This document shows positions 26,816-33,998 of a DNA stretch of 64,000 bases, in pieces. Numbering within the stretch: the first letter of the stretch is position 1; every line of letters begins with the position of its first letter. The stretch is from a virus, in the IMG/VR virus record IMGVR_UViG_3300035698_019240, positions 1-64,000 of that record. One strand, given 5' to 3'. A program made the position numbers and the translations under genes. The notes beneath the pieces are model-generated. The model was not told the DNA's origin and ran no database searches. It worked only from the letters and a program-made list of their open reading frames with translations.

Positions 26816-27027
26816 ATCTCTATATCCTCAAACAGTTCATCTACATCTATTATTATATTCACTTCTTCCTTACAAAATACAGCAATTTCCCACTTAAACC
26901 TGGCATGATAACATTCGTTACGCTTACACTCATCACCACTATTCATAGGTATATGAGGAGTTCTGTGAGAACATGTACGCCTATCACATTTATCACTATA
27001 TTCACATATAATTTTTTGTTCTATCAT
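26812..27027 (-). CDS. Tailed small protein, Cys/His body
   Basis: 71 residues: IICEYSDKCDRRTCSHRTPH, then CKRNECYH. The C-x5-C-x4-C-x-H spacing repeats in all proteins of this body type. Tail IIDVDELFEDIEI. Confidence 0.8.
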   Translation of the reverse strand: MIEQKIICEYSDKCDRRTCSHRTPHIPMNSGDECKRNECYHARFKWEIAVFCKEEVNIIIDVDELFEDIEI

Positions 27028-27212
27028 ATATCTATATCCTCAAACAACTCATCAACATCCATTAATTTTTCATCTAAAGGAACGCATTTATGATTAGTCT
27101 CTTGCATACAAATGGCTCCACATCGTAAAGATTTACAATGAGGCACCATGTGATTACACATATCACAATCTAATTTACATATGTTCGCTGATTCACATAT
27201 ATATAATGTCAT
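27024..27212 (-). CDS. Tailed small protein, Cys/His body
   Basis: 62 residues: YICESANICKLDCDMCNHMVPHC, CGAICMQETNHKC. At least seven Cys and three His, so one or two metal sites are possible. Tail LMDVDELFEDIDI. Confidence 0.8.
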   Translation of the reverse strand: MTLYICESANICKLDCDMCNHMVPHCKSLRCGAICMQETNHKCVPLDEKLMDVDELFEDIDI

Positions 27213-27514
27213 ATATCAATCTCCTTAAATAGGTCGTCTACATCCATTATGATTTCAATAAACGGTACAATCCAATCATACTTGAAACTCCAAAACCTCC
27301 TGTTTATTAGATCCCAGATTACAAAATCGTATTTAGAATACGGTTGTTTTACATACTGTATCGTCTGTTCCCAACCGAACATATGAAACATTTTCTTATT
27401 GATTAACCATCCACCAATAACAATACTTTCATCATCACGACAGTAACAATCATATTGTAGTTTTATATCTTCAAGAGTTTTTAACTTTATTATGTCATTT
27501 TTTACGTATGTCAT
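27209..27514 (-). CDS. Tailed small protein, MF..FG body
   Basis: 101 residues: KLKTLEDIKLQYDCYC, GGWLINKKMFHMFGWEQTIQYV, FWSFKYDWI, tail IMDVDDLFKEIDI. Its stop/start junction to the next tagged gene is ATGA. Confidence 0.8.
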   Translation of the reverse strand: MTYVKNDIIKLKTLEDIKLQYDCYCRDDESIVIGGWLINKKMFHMFGWEQTIQYVKQPYSKYDFVIWDLINRRFWSFKYDWIVPFIEIIMDVDDLFKEIDI

Positions 27515-27858
27515 TACACATCATCCGTATCATATAACAGGTTAATAACTATATTTGCTATATCAATTTTATGCTCGTTAATTGTTTTTTTAATAATTGG
27601 CATATGGTAATTTTTCTCATTTTTTGATATATACAAGGCCAAATTGTGTGTCTTTACTCGTATATGGTCAGTAATCATCAAATCCTTTACCACTTGTCCA
27701 ACCGGCACACATTCTTCCTTAACCATTCCATCGAAGTCGTTTCCATCAATCTTGTTACTCTCTTTATCATTAAACCATGATTCAACTCTTGCCATTCGTT
27801 GTTCCATTTTCTTCATCCATCTTTGTGTTATATTATCTGTCTTTTTAAGTTTCATCAT
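27514..27858 (-). CDS. Untailed protein inside the array
   Basis: 114 residues, not recognised. Starts with helical Met/Lys-rich segments (QRWMKKMEQRMARVESWF), ends IANIVINLLYDTDDV without the shared tail. It is followed by a 12-nt gap with its own ribosome site (AAAGGAGAGAAATT), unlike the coupled neighbours. Confidence 0.7.
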   Translation of the reverse strand: MMKLKKTDNITQRWMKKMEQRMARVESWFNDKESNKIDGNDFDGMVKEECVPVGQVVKDLMITDHIRVKTHNLALYISKNEKNYHMPIIKKTINEHKIDIANIVINLLYDTDDV

Positions 27859-27870
27859 AATTTCTCTCCT

Positions 27871-28167
27871 TTATATGTCTATACCCTCAAACAACTCATC
27901 AACATCAATGATAGTTTTATCTTCTATCCATTCTTTACAAAAACTCCATCCGAAATCATAATCATTTTCATATATCTCAAAGTCATAACCATCATAATTA
28001 TCATCATCATATACTCTATATATGATATTTGTATTTCCGAAAATGTGAAACATTTTCTTATTGATAAAATATCCGTTAACATGAATTCCGCTAAGGCCTT
28101 CGTCCCAAGGAAAAATTTCCTTTATCTTATCCAAACTCATTAGTTTTATCTTATCTCCTGCTTTCAT
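27871..28167 (-). CDS. Tailed small protein, MF..FG body
   Basis: 98 residues: KAGDKIKLMSLDKIKEIF, IHVNGYFINKKMFHIFGNTNIIYRVY, WSFCKEWIED, tail IIDVDELFEGIDI. Confidence 0.8.
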   Translation of the reverse strand: MKAGDKIKLMSLDKIKEIFPWDEGLSGIHVNGYFINKKMFHIFGNTNIIYRVYDDDNYDGYDFEIYENDYDFGWSFCKEWIEDKTIIDVDELFEGIDI

Positions 28168-28388
28168 ATCTCTATATCCTCAAACAATTCATCAACATCC
28201 ATTATTGAGTCTTCTTTAGGTTTACAACCATCAAATTTTCGGTCTTCACCACCTATAGTTACAGTACAATCTATTGCACAATCATTTGTATATTTATGTT
28301 TACCTCTATGACTGCAATGCATCAATGGACAATTCCCTTCTATCCAACCATCACATTCCACAATTTCATGATATTCAATATCTCTCAT
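28164..28388 (-). CDS. Tailed small protein, Cys/His body
   Basis: 74 residues: EIVECDGWIEGNCPLMHCSHRGKH, CAIDCTVTIGGEDRKFDGC, tail IMDVDELFEDIEI. Confidence 0.8.
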   Translation of the reverse strand: MRDIEYHEIVECDGWIEGNCPLMHCSHRGKHKYTNDCAIDCTVTIGGEDRKFDGCKPKEDSIMDVDELFEDIEI

Positions 28389-28690
28389 ATGTCTATCTCC
28401 GAGAATAAGTCGTCTACATCCATTATGATTTCCTTATCTATCCACTTTTCACTAAATGCCCAAATACCCTCAGGACCTATTATATCAAAATCATAACCTC
28501 TCCCATTATTATTTTTCAATAAGTTGTTGATTCTCCATGACTTCCCGAACATATCAAGCATAAAACCATTAATGTGTAGATTCCCAACATTAAAATTTCT
28601 ACTATTAAGTATCTCTTTCAAACTGTATTGTAATTTTATTTGTCTAAGAGTTTTCAGTTTTATCTTATCTCCTACTTTCATATCTTTCAT
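28385..28690 (-). CDS. Tailed small protein, MF..FG body
   Basis: 101 residues: MKVGDKIKLKTLRQIKLQYSL, NLHINGFMLDMFGKSWRINNLL, WAFSEKWIDKE, tail IMDVDDLFSEIDI. Confidence 0.8.
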   Translation of the reverse strand: MKDMKVGDKIKLKTLRQIKLQYSLKEILNSRNFNVGNLHINGFMLDMFGKSWRINNLLKNNNGRGYDFDIIGPEGIWAFSEKWIDKEIIMDVDDLFSEIDI

Positions 28691-28899
28691 ATCTCTATAT
28701 CCTCAAACAGTTTATCTACATCAATGATAGGACCATCATCTATTACTATCAATTCTGACTCAGTGTATATAACCGTATTTGGTTGATAATCCCATCTAAC
28801 ATGTATAGGATAATGCAACTCATAGTCAACTATCTTAACAGTTCCATGCCTCTTAAGGAGACCACTTTTTAACTTTACTCTATCATCGACTTTTATCAT
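28687..28899 (-). CDS. Tailed small protein, SH3-like body
   Basis: 70 residues, the most diverged SH3-like body of this arm: KVDDRVKLKSGLLKRHGTVKIV and IHVRWDYQPNTVIYTESELIVI. Tail IIDVDKLFEDIEI. First tailed gene after YqeY; its ATG shares one base with the YqeY stop. Confidence 0.8.
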   Translation of the reverse strand: MIKVDDRVKLKSGLLKRHGTVKIVDYELHYPIHVRWDYQPNTVIYTESELIVIDDGPIIDVDKLFEDIEI

Positions 28900-29312
28900 T
28901 ATTCAATAGCCATGAGTACTTTTTTTACCAGGCTTCCATCTACTGTTCCTTTCAATTCTTTCATTATTGGTCCCATTGCTTTCATCTTATTATGAAATTT
29001 ACTCAAGTCTACATTGGTCTTGATATACTCTTTTATGTCATCCTCGGATAGCAAATTTTCTTCCGGCAAGTATCCTTCAACTATATCAAGATATGTAGAA
29101 GTTTTATATTTCTTAGCATCAAGTACCATCTTTTCGTTTTTCCTTAGACCTTTCAGGATGTATACCAATTCGGCATCTGTTACTACTTCACCTACCTTTT
29201 TGTTCAACCGTGGTACCTCACCAAGTATGACCCGTATAGCACTACTCCTCAATGGCGTCTCGGCCTTCATACTTTCTTTTAAGTCTTTTCGTAATCTTTC
29301 ATATATAGTCAT
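28899..29312 (-). CDS. yqeY: YqeY/GatB-tail-like protein
   Basis: 137 residues, near full family length (~150). SMKAETPLRSSAIRVILGEVPRLNKK, VYILKGLRKNEKMVLDAKKY, EGYLPEENLLSEDDIKEYI, LSKFHNKMKAMGPIMKELKGTVDGSLV match the YqeY family. The family is related to the C-terminal tRNA-binding domain of GatB, with unclear role, and is uncommon in phages. It leads the tailed-protein run, coupled to it. Confidence 0.85.
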   Translation of the reverse strand: MTIYERLRKDLKESMKAETPLRSSAIRVILGEVPRLNKKVGEVVTDAELVYILKGLRKNEKMVLDAKKYKTSTYLDIVEGYLPEENLLSEDDIKEYIKTNVDLSKFHNKMKAMGPIMKELKGTVDGSLVKKVLMAIE

Positions 29313-29330
29313 TTACTAACTCCTTTCTTA

Positions 29331-29495
29331 TTACAGTTTAATTGTTATAATTTCACGATCCTCATCACTAGGTACCTCATGTTCAGCACACCATTCGTTG
29401 AACATACCTGTTGTTATATCAAATCCATCCTCCCAGTCTGTTACCTTTTTACAAACAGTACAGTATTTTCTAAGTTGTTCATCATTGAAGTCCAT
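29331..29495 (-). CDS. 54-residue acidic protein with CxxC
   Basis: ATG at 29495 with AGAAAGGA upstream. YCTVCKKVTDWEDGFD, WCAEHEVPSDEDREI; three Cys and one His may hold a metal. Not recognised. Confidence 0.7.
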   Translation of the reverse strand: MDFNDEQLRKYCTVCKKVTDWEDGFDITTGMFNEWCAEHEVPSDEDREIITIKL

Positions 29496-29497
29496 AG

Positions 29498-29905
29498 TTA
29501 TATCCTTTCTACAAAAAATGGTAAACAGAAATTGAATGTATGTTTACAGTCGGCACACATTACATTTATTGACATTCCCCCTCTTGGTCCTCCACATATG
29601 TACTCACAACCACAATCAGGACAACACCTTTCTAATAGTATCCTTTTGAGTAGAGTGTCACTATCCATTTCAATTTTATCACATAAGGAGTCACATTCTT
29701 TCTCGCAGGGTTTACATGGGTATTTTACCTCAAGTATATCACCTCTAAGGGCTTCAGGAACTCTAACAAATCCCATCGACTTCCATCTTGGGTCTCCTGG
29801 CTGTATATCTTCATTAACCTTTTCTTTATTTTTAAGTATTGCTTCGACAAATACAAACACAAAAAATAATATCAAACCTATCAAACCTATTGTTGTCCAT
29901 TCCAT
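29498..29905 (-). CDS. Membrane-anchored zinc-ribbon protein
   Basis: 135 residues: an N-terminal span (IGLIGLILFFVFVFVEAIL), then CKPCEKECDSLC, CCPDCGCEYIC and CADCKHTF. Paralogue of the 135-residue protein at 32499 with the same cysteine order. It should sit in the host membrane with the metal domain inside. Function unknown. Confidence 0.75.
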   Translation of the reverse strand: MEWTTIGLIGLILFFVFVFVEAILKNKEKVNEDIQPGDPRWKSMGFVRVPEALRGDILEVKYPCKPCEKECDSLCDKIEMDSDTLLKRILLERCCPDCGCEYICGGPRGGMSINVMCADCKHTFNFCLPFFVERI

Positions 29906-29909
29906 TCCA

Positions 29910-30047
29910 TTACTCTCCTTTATTCAATTTATTCTTAGCACGTTCATAGTTGTTCGTCCTATTAAGTAGTTCAGTATACTTATCCTTTTCTATACTATTG
30001 TAAAGTCCTAAAGCAATCAATATTAATACCATTAAAATATATTCCAT
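29910..30047 (-). CDS. 45-residue single-span membrane protein
   Basis: ATG at 30047 after AAGGAGTAACTGATA. MEYILMVLILIALGLYNS is the span, followed by a charged helix (EKDKYTELLNRTNNYERAKNK). Stop TAATG couples it to the zinc-ribbon gene. Confidence 0.7.
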   Translation of the reverse strand: MEYILMVLILIALGLYNSIEKDKYTELLNRTNNYERAKNKLNKGE

Positions 30048-30053
30048 TATCAG

Positions 30054-30245
30054 TTACTCCTTTATTATATATTGTCTTTCACATTGATAACATTTCAAAC
30101 CTTCAGGCAGTGTAACACCACAACTGGGACAATCAATATCATTTTCACTAATGAAGTGATCATTTTTCCTCAGGTTTTCAAGTCGTGTGATACCACCTAT
30201 GCAATACTTTATCGTATCTAATATGTCTATCAAAAATCGTTTCAT
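30054..30245 (-). CDS. Small zinc-ribbon protein
   Basis: 63 residues: hydrophobic/basic start (MKRFLIDILDTIKYCIGGI) and a C-terminal CPSCGVTLPEGLKCYQC ribbon, the classic CxxC-x10-CxxC spacing. Role unknown. Confidence 0.75.
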   Translation of the reverse strand: MKRFLIDILDTIKYCIGGITRLENLRKNDHFISENDIDCPSCGVTLPEGLKCYQCERQYIIKE

Positions 30246-30246
30246 A

Positions 30247-30540
30247 TTATACCCTCGTATGACATTTATGTTCCCTACGTGCTTTGAAACTTCCCCTTAA
30301 TTCCTCAACCAAAGACTCACACTCTTTACAAATGTATATTTCTATACCCTCTTCCTTCTTATCATACCATACAAATCGACTCTCTACCAGTTCACATTCC
30401 AATCGTTCCAGTTCACGTTCATAATTTTTGACTCGGTGCATTTGAGTCTTTGACATCTGTTTCCTTTCTAAGATAATAATACCTTTAGAAATAAATACAC
30501 CCAGTAAACAAAACACTATTGCAATTAAAATTATTTCCAT
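30247..30540 (-). CDS. Membrane-anchored coiled-coil zinc protein
   Basis: 97 residues: span IILIAIVFCLLGVFISKG, coiled coil (NYERELERLECELVES), then YICKECESLVEEL and REHKCHTRV. Same plan as the proteins at 30531 and 31062: anchor, helix, CxxC, H-x-C. Confidence 0.75.
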   Translation of the reverse strand: MEIILIAIVFCLLGVFISKGIIILERKQMSKTQMHRVKNYERELERLECELVESRFVWYDKKEEGIEIYICKECESLVEELRGSFKARREHKCHTRV

Positions 30541-30845
30541 TTTGTATCCTCATCTTCATCCTCTTCTCCATTATATTTTGCACATTCATGAATACTTCGT
30601 TGATACATGCTACCTATTTCCTCCTCAACCACTGTGCCACATACCAAACACATGTATCGGTAATTACCCTTTTCATCTGTCCTAACAAAATGGAACATAT
30701 TCTTTAACCGTTCACGTTCCAGCCGTGCCTTTATAGCTTCATAACTATCGGTTCGGGAATACAGTATCTTTCTCCACCTTTTTCTCTCCTTTTCGCTATA
30801 AACTATAATACATAAACATACAATTACAAACAATATCCATTCCAT
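30531..30845 (-). CDS. Membrane-anchored coiled-coil zinc protein
   Basis: 104 residues: span WILFVIVCLCIIVY, helix (AIKARLERERLKNMF), then YMCLVCGTVVEEE and SIHEC, with a strongly acidic end (EEDEDEDTKW). Overlaps the next gene by 10 nt. Confidence 0.75.
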   Translation of the reverse strand: MEWILFVIVCLCIIVYSEKERKRWRKILYSRTDSYEAIKARLERERLKNMFHFVRTDEKGNYRYMCLVCGTVVEEEIGSMYQRSIHECAKYNGEEDEDEDTKWK

Positions 30846-30861
30846 TATATTATCTCCTTTA

Positions 30862-30933
30862 TCATTTAAGTCCTAACCGTAATACTATCCACCATACGAT
30901 GAAAAATATTACAAAATATATCCATTCACTCAT
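30862..30933 (-). CDS. 23-residue membrane microprotein
   Basis: ATG at 30933 after AAAGGGAATAGAC. MSEWIYFVIFFIVWWIVLRL is almost all membrane span. Too short for certainty, but the ribosome site and composition support it. Confidence 0.5.
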   Translation of the reverse strand: MSEWIYFVIFFIVWWIVLRLGLK

Positions 30934-30945
30934 TGTCTATTCCCT

Positions 30946-31060
30946 TTATATTAGGTACATCACTCCTATCTTGATGGCTCCTATTAGCCACATGATTATC
31001 TTCACTACGCCTATTAGCCACGGGGCTATCAGGCATATAATACAACCAGGTACATCCAGT
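30946..31060 (-). other. Hydrophobic open frame without a start codon
   Basis: A frame overlapping the end of the gene at 31062 reads PGCIICLIAPWLIGVVKIIM and further hydrophobic residues to a TAA at 30948, looking like real membrane protein coding. No ATG/GTG/TTG with a ribosome site opens it. It would be reached by a -1 shift near AAGAAAAAT at the end of the upstream gene. Speculative. Confidence 0.3.
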
Positions 31061-31061
31061 T

Positions 31062-31316
31062 TTAATTTTTCTTCTGAAGGTTTTTTCCTTCATCCTCAAC
31101 AGCCTTACTTTTGTATATTGGATGTCTCTGTCCACATGAAAGGCACATATATGTGTCCTTTTCAACGGCCTTACCCTTCTCTATCATACGAATTTTTAAT
31201 ATCATATCATACAATTCCTTATACTCTCTTACATGTTCTCCCTTATGACTTCTATTATGATATATATCCTTCACCCATAGAAATACTAACACGATTACCA
31301 ATACCATATACTCCAT
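31062..31316 (-). CDS. Membrane-anchored zinc protein
   Basis: 84 residues: span YMVLVIVLVFLWV, helix (REYKELYDMILKIRMI), then YMCLSCGQRHPIY. Same plan as the genes at 30247 and 30531 but with the second half of the metal site reduced to His. Couples to the upstream gene by a one-base overlap. Confidence 0.7.
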   Translation of the reverse strand: MEYMVLVIVLVFLWVKDIYHNRSHKGEHVREYKELYDMILKIRMIEKGKAVEKDTYMCLSCGQRHPIYKSKAVEDEGKNLQKKN

Positions 31317-31588
31317 TATATCACATCCTTTATATACTTATCCGGCTCGTCAAACGCCCACTCTGGTATGGTTATATTGTTGACCAATGTCCAAGCGTCA
31401 TCCAGTCTAACACCACTCTTGTATAAATCAATGTGCCCTATCCATTTTTCATTCAACACAAACTGGTCTGAATCAATCTTATACTTTTTACAGTAATACT
31501 TAACTATTATTTCGGCCGCCTTATTCATTTCCCATAAGGCATCTTTCCCTTTCCCTTGTGCTACCAGTAAATCTGTCACTAATCCCAT
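31316..31588 (-). CDS. Unknown 90-residue protein
   Basis: Not recognised. LWEMNKAAEIIVKYYCKKYKI and DDAWTLVNNITIPEWAFDEP suggest a compact helical protein. No tail, no membrane span. Confidence 0.65.
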   Translation of the reverse strand: MGLVTDLLVAQGKGKDALWEMNKAAEIIVKYYCKKYKIDSDQFVLNEKWIGHIDLYKSGVRLDDAWTLVNNITIPEWAFDEPDKYIKDVI

Positions 31589-31590
31589 TT

Positions 31591-31914
31591 TTATATCTCC
31601 TTTTTTCTTAAATGTTTATAGTAAGCTTTTATTAATTTATTTATTTTTTTCCATACCGAATCAGGTCTTGGCATATTAACATATTCAAATGTAGGCGGTT
31701 TCTCCAAATACCTTTTCAATTCAAAGTACTTGCATTTACCATCTGAGTTTAGATCAGTACATTTCAATCTAACAATATTTCCAGTAATAGGACAGATGTT
31801 ACTCTTATCATGCTTACACCTGTAACCAGATGCCCCAAATTCAACAGAAGGATTATACAAACTATGTTTACATTCTTGACATATTATCATTTTATCTTTT
31901 GTTCTTTTACCCAT
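31591..31914 (-). CDS. Cys-rich protein
   Basis: 107 residues: IICQECKHSLYN, YRCKHDKSNICPITGN, LKCTDLNSDGKCKYFELKRYLEK. Pattern of a two-metal cysteine protein with a basic C-terminal helix (KINKLIKAYYKHLRKK). Family not recognised. Confidence 0.7.
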   Translation of the reverse strand: MGKRTKDKMIICQECKHSLYNPSVEFGASGYRCKHDKSNICPITGNIVRLKCTDLNSDGKCKYFELKRYLEKPPTFEYVNMPRPDSVWKKINKLIKAYYKHLRKKEI

Positions 31915-31951
31915 AATACATTTCCTTTACTGTTAAAGTTTTTATATACTT

Positions 31952-32239
31952 CTACCATTTCCATCCGATAGTAATTTTATCGTACTGTTCAACCAAACCA
32001 CCACTGTCCACTGGATGCCAACACATATGAGACATTTCAAAATACATACCCTGTTTGAAGATATCTACAGTTAATCCCAGGTCATATTTCACACTTGCTG
32101 GATGGAATCGTGTACTCTCACCCTCACCAACCGAGTCATCCATTAAGGTACTGATATTAGCCCATGGACGAAACATAAAATTCTTAGTATTAAACTTTCA
32201 CCCTACCTCAATCTCCGCTATATACTCCGCCACATTCAT
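31952..32239 (-). pseudogene. Small protein gene interrupted by in-frame TGA
   Basis: ATG at 32239 overlaps the upstream stop as ATGA and reads MNVAEYIAEIEVG, then TGA (32200-32198), then the same frame continues KFNTKNFMFRPWANISTLMDD for 86 more codons. The downstream part has an ATG at 32176 but no ribosome site. A one-base change from TGG (Trp) to TGA explains it; readthrough or an error would also. The protein is otherwise unrecognised. Confidence 0.5.
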
Positions 32240-32403
32240 ACTTTCAATTCTTTAACTATCATCATACTTTCATATAACGGACACTTCTCTAATTTCTCCA
32301 GTGATATATTCTGATCCTCACCACACTCGTAAACACCTGCATCCGTATCGGCAGGGGTAAGCAACATTTCACATCCGTTTTCTTTACAATATTCTACATC
32401 CAT
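32236..32403 (-). CDS. 55-residue Cys-containing acidic protein
   Basis: Start ATG at 32403 chosen because AAAGGA lies 8 nt upstream and an earlier in-frame ATG overlaps the -10 box. MDVEYCKENGCEMLLTPADT, VYECGEDQ and EKCPLYE give four Cys. First gene after its own promoter. Confidence 0.7.
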   Translation of the reverse strand: MDVEYCKENGCEMLLTPADTDAGVYECGEDQNISLEKLEKCPLYESMMIVKELKV

Positions 32404-32433
32404 TTTATATTCCTTTCTCTCATTTATGTATCC

Positions 32434-32462
32434 ATTATAACACACGATGACCTATTTGTAAA
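32434..32462 (-). promoter_or_regulatory. Sigma70-like early promoter
   Basis: TTTACA (32462-32457), 17 bp, TATAAT (32439-32434), in the gap between the genes at 32499 and 32403. Transcription runs left into the small-gene block. Confidence 0.75.
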
Positions 32463-32498
32463 TCCACCATTTTACACTGTCCTTTCAGTCACTTACTG

Positions 32499-32906
32499 CT
32501 ACAGGCTCATCTTACTACACTTTAATCCTAAGAACATCCTCTCCACACGTGTAGGTTGTTCAAATCTGAAGCCATTAATATGAAAATAATGGCCGCAATC
32601 CTCACATTTCACATCTATTGTCCCTGGTCCACGACGCATCACAGGAACGAACAATGACCCACAATCCGGACAGCACATGTGATTTGTTATCTTTTCCCTC
32701 AAGACATATTCATCCCTCTCCAGCAAGGAGCATAACTTTTCACACCCTGAATTGTACATAAGACAACTCTTACATGGATATAACAAATCCTCCTTCATTT
32801 TCCGTTCATCCTTACATATATCCACCTTCAACTTTCTTATCATCCTCAACTTCTGAATGATCATCACTATCAATATCATTATTAAACTTATCGTAATTAA
32901 TTCCAT
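32499..32906 (-). CDS. Membrane-anchored zinc-ribbon protein
   Basis: 135 residues: span ITISLIMILIVMII, then CKSCLMYNSGCEKLC, CCPDCGSLFVPVMRRGPGTIDVKC and CGHYFH. Paralogue of the gene at 29498. Its ATG lies inside the tail codons of the upstream gene (GATATGGAA). Confidence 0.75.
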   Translation of the reverse strand: MELITISLIMILIVMIIQKLRMIRKLKVDICKDERKMKEDLLYPCKSCLMYNSGCEKLCSLLERDEYVLREKITNHMCCPDCGSLFVPVMRRGPGTIDVKCEDCGHYFHINGFRFEQPTRVERMFLGLKCSKMSL

Positions 32907-33064
32907 ATCTCTATCTCCTTAAATAGTTCATCCACATCCATTATTGGTACTTCTTTAGGTATAAACATATCAAAAACAAAATCAGGAGTAGTCTTACATT
33001 CCTTACAGGGAGACAATCTCCAATTACGTCCTGAATAATAACATGTTGTACAATTCCTTTCCAT
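32897..33064 (-). CDS. Tailed small protein, Cys body, outlying copy
   Basis: 55 residues from an ATG at 33064: NCTTCYYSGRNW, CKECKTTPDF, tail [13 protein letters not shown]. Here the usual TGA is TGG, adding Trp-Asn before the stop, so this is the one copy whose tail is not quite C-terminal. It lies 4 kb from the main array. Confidence 0.75.
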   Translation of the reverse strand: MERNCTTCYYSGRNWRLSPCKECKTTPDFVFDMFIPKEVPIMDVDELFKEIEIWN

Positions 33065-33070
33065 AATCCC

Positions 33071-33202
33071 TTACTTTCGTCTCCGTATACCTTTCTTATT
33101 TCTCTTATTCATATAACAATCCACAACTATCACTATCAAAGCTATACCCCACATCACCAGGACAGCAACTCTTAGTTTTAGTATTATCGTAATTAATTCC
33201 AT
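33071..33202 (-). CDS. 43-residue single-span membrane protein
   Basis: Starts at 33202 directly after the HNH stop. LRVAVLVMWGIALIVIVVDC is the span and NKRNKKGIRRRK the basic tail. The first 19 bases equal those of the gene at 32906, suggesting duplication of the gene start. Confidence 0.65.
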   Translation of the reverse strand: MELITIILKLRVAVLVMWGIALIVIVVDCYMNKRNKKGIRRRK

Positions 33203-33820
33203 TTAATTCACCAACCTTATGATAGGACCACACACATCCTTTGCTAAGTTACCATAACTGATATCCTTACCGGCGGCATGTTTCCTTTTATGACATGGTA
33301 CACACAAGCACTGTCCGTTCGGTGGGTCAAGAGCTAAATACTTCTTTCTCTTTACAGGCTCTATATGGTGTACTTCCTCCGCCTGTCGTCCACACTCCTC
33401 ACAGGTGGGATAATTCTTTTTATACTTCGCCATATTCCGTCGTCCAACTTCTTTCCTCCACGCCGCCCTTTCCGAACTTATGGTAACTACACCTATCCAC
33501 TCTTCCGTCTCAACACCCAGTCTACTCCTCTCGCCCGCTTTCTCCAGGTAATCAAGACCTTTACCAAATACAGGACAGGAATGTTTACATCCATCACTGC
33601 AATAGAAATTATTACTCCCCGGCAGCCTCCCCTTTAAGACACCACTTCTATGTAGTACCTGATTCATCGTAGGTCGGAACACCTTCTCACACCCACTATA
33701 GTAACATCTAACATTCAGGACATCACTATCCTCAGGGTCCCGGAAACATTCATTAGCAGGATACAACTGTGGCTGATACAATTTATAACTCGGTAACTTA
33801 TCACCATACTTCCATCCCAT
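33203..33820 (-). CDS. HNH homing endonuclease
   Basis: 205 residues from the ATG at 33820 (GGAGATAAC upstream; ten further in-frame codons lie before it). LYPANECFRDPEDSDVLNVRCYYSGC, FYCSDGCKHSCPVFGK and the HNH core CEECGRQAEEVHHIEP, CVPCHKRKHAAGKD. Shorter than its relatives, lacking the NUMOD3 region. Confidence 0.8.
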   Translation of the reverse strand: MGWKYGDKLPSYKLYQPQLYPANECFRDPEDSDVLNVRCYYSGCEKVFRPTMNQVLHRSGVLKGRLPGSNNFYCSDGCKHSCPVFGKGLDYLEKAGERSRLGVETEEWIGVVTISSERAAWRKEVGRRNMAKYKKNYPTCEECGRQAEEVHHIEPVKRKKYLALDPPNGQCLCVPCHKRKHAAGKDISYGNLAKDVCGPIIRLVN

Positions 33821-33824
33821 ATCG

Positions 33825-33995
33825 TTATCTCCTCCACGGTAGGAAATCACAAATACAAACCAACACTACATCCATAATAGTCACTAAGACCAACGCTATA
33901 TTCATCACCATTTCCACTAACACATCAACCACTCTCACCAAGACCGTTATACAGTCCATCAATATATAAGCTATCACTTCAAGTACCGCCATCAT
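33825..33995 (-). CDS. 56-residue hydrophobic protein between two HNH genes
   Basis: ATG ATG at 33995 after AAAGGTGTAGGG. Val/Ile/Leu/Met-rich over its whole length (VLEVIAYILMDCITVLV, NIALVLVTIMDVVLVC), ending DFLPWRR. Two membrane spans possible. Confidence 0.55.
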   Translation of the reverse strand: MMAVLEVIAYILMDCITVLVRVVDVLVEMVMNIALVLVTIMDVVLVCICDFLPWRR

Positions 33996-33998
33996 ACC

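Larger units (their letters stand above)
25410..28899 (-). repeat. Minus-strand array of 12 small genes sharing a C-terminal peptide
   Basis: Twelve of fourteen genes here end with I-[IM]-D-V-D-[ED]-L-F-x-[ED]-I-[DE]-I followed by TGA. The last ~40 nt of each are nearly the same and end in a GAGATA or GATATA run and ATATGA, where ATG is the next start. Bodies fall into three types: SH3-like (GDRV..WDNG..N.Y), Cys/His-rich (C.H..PH) and ~100-residue MF..FG type. The repeated unit is the gene end, not the gene body. Confidence 0.9.
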
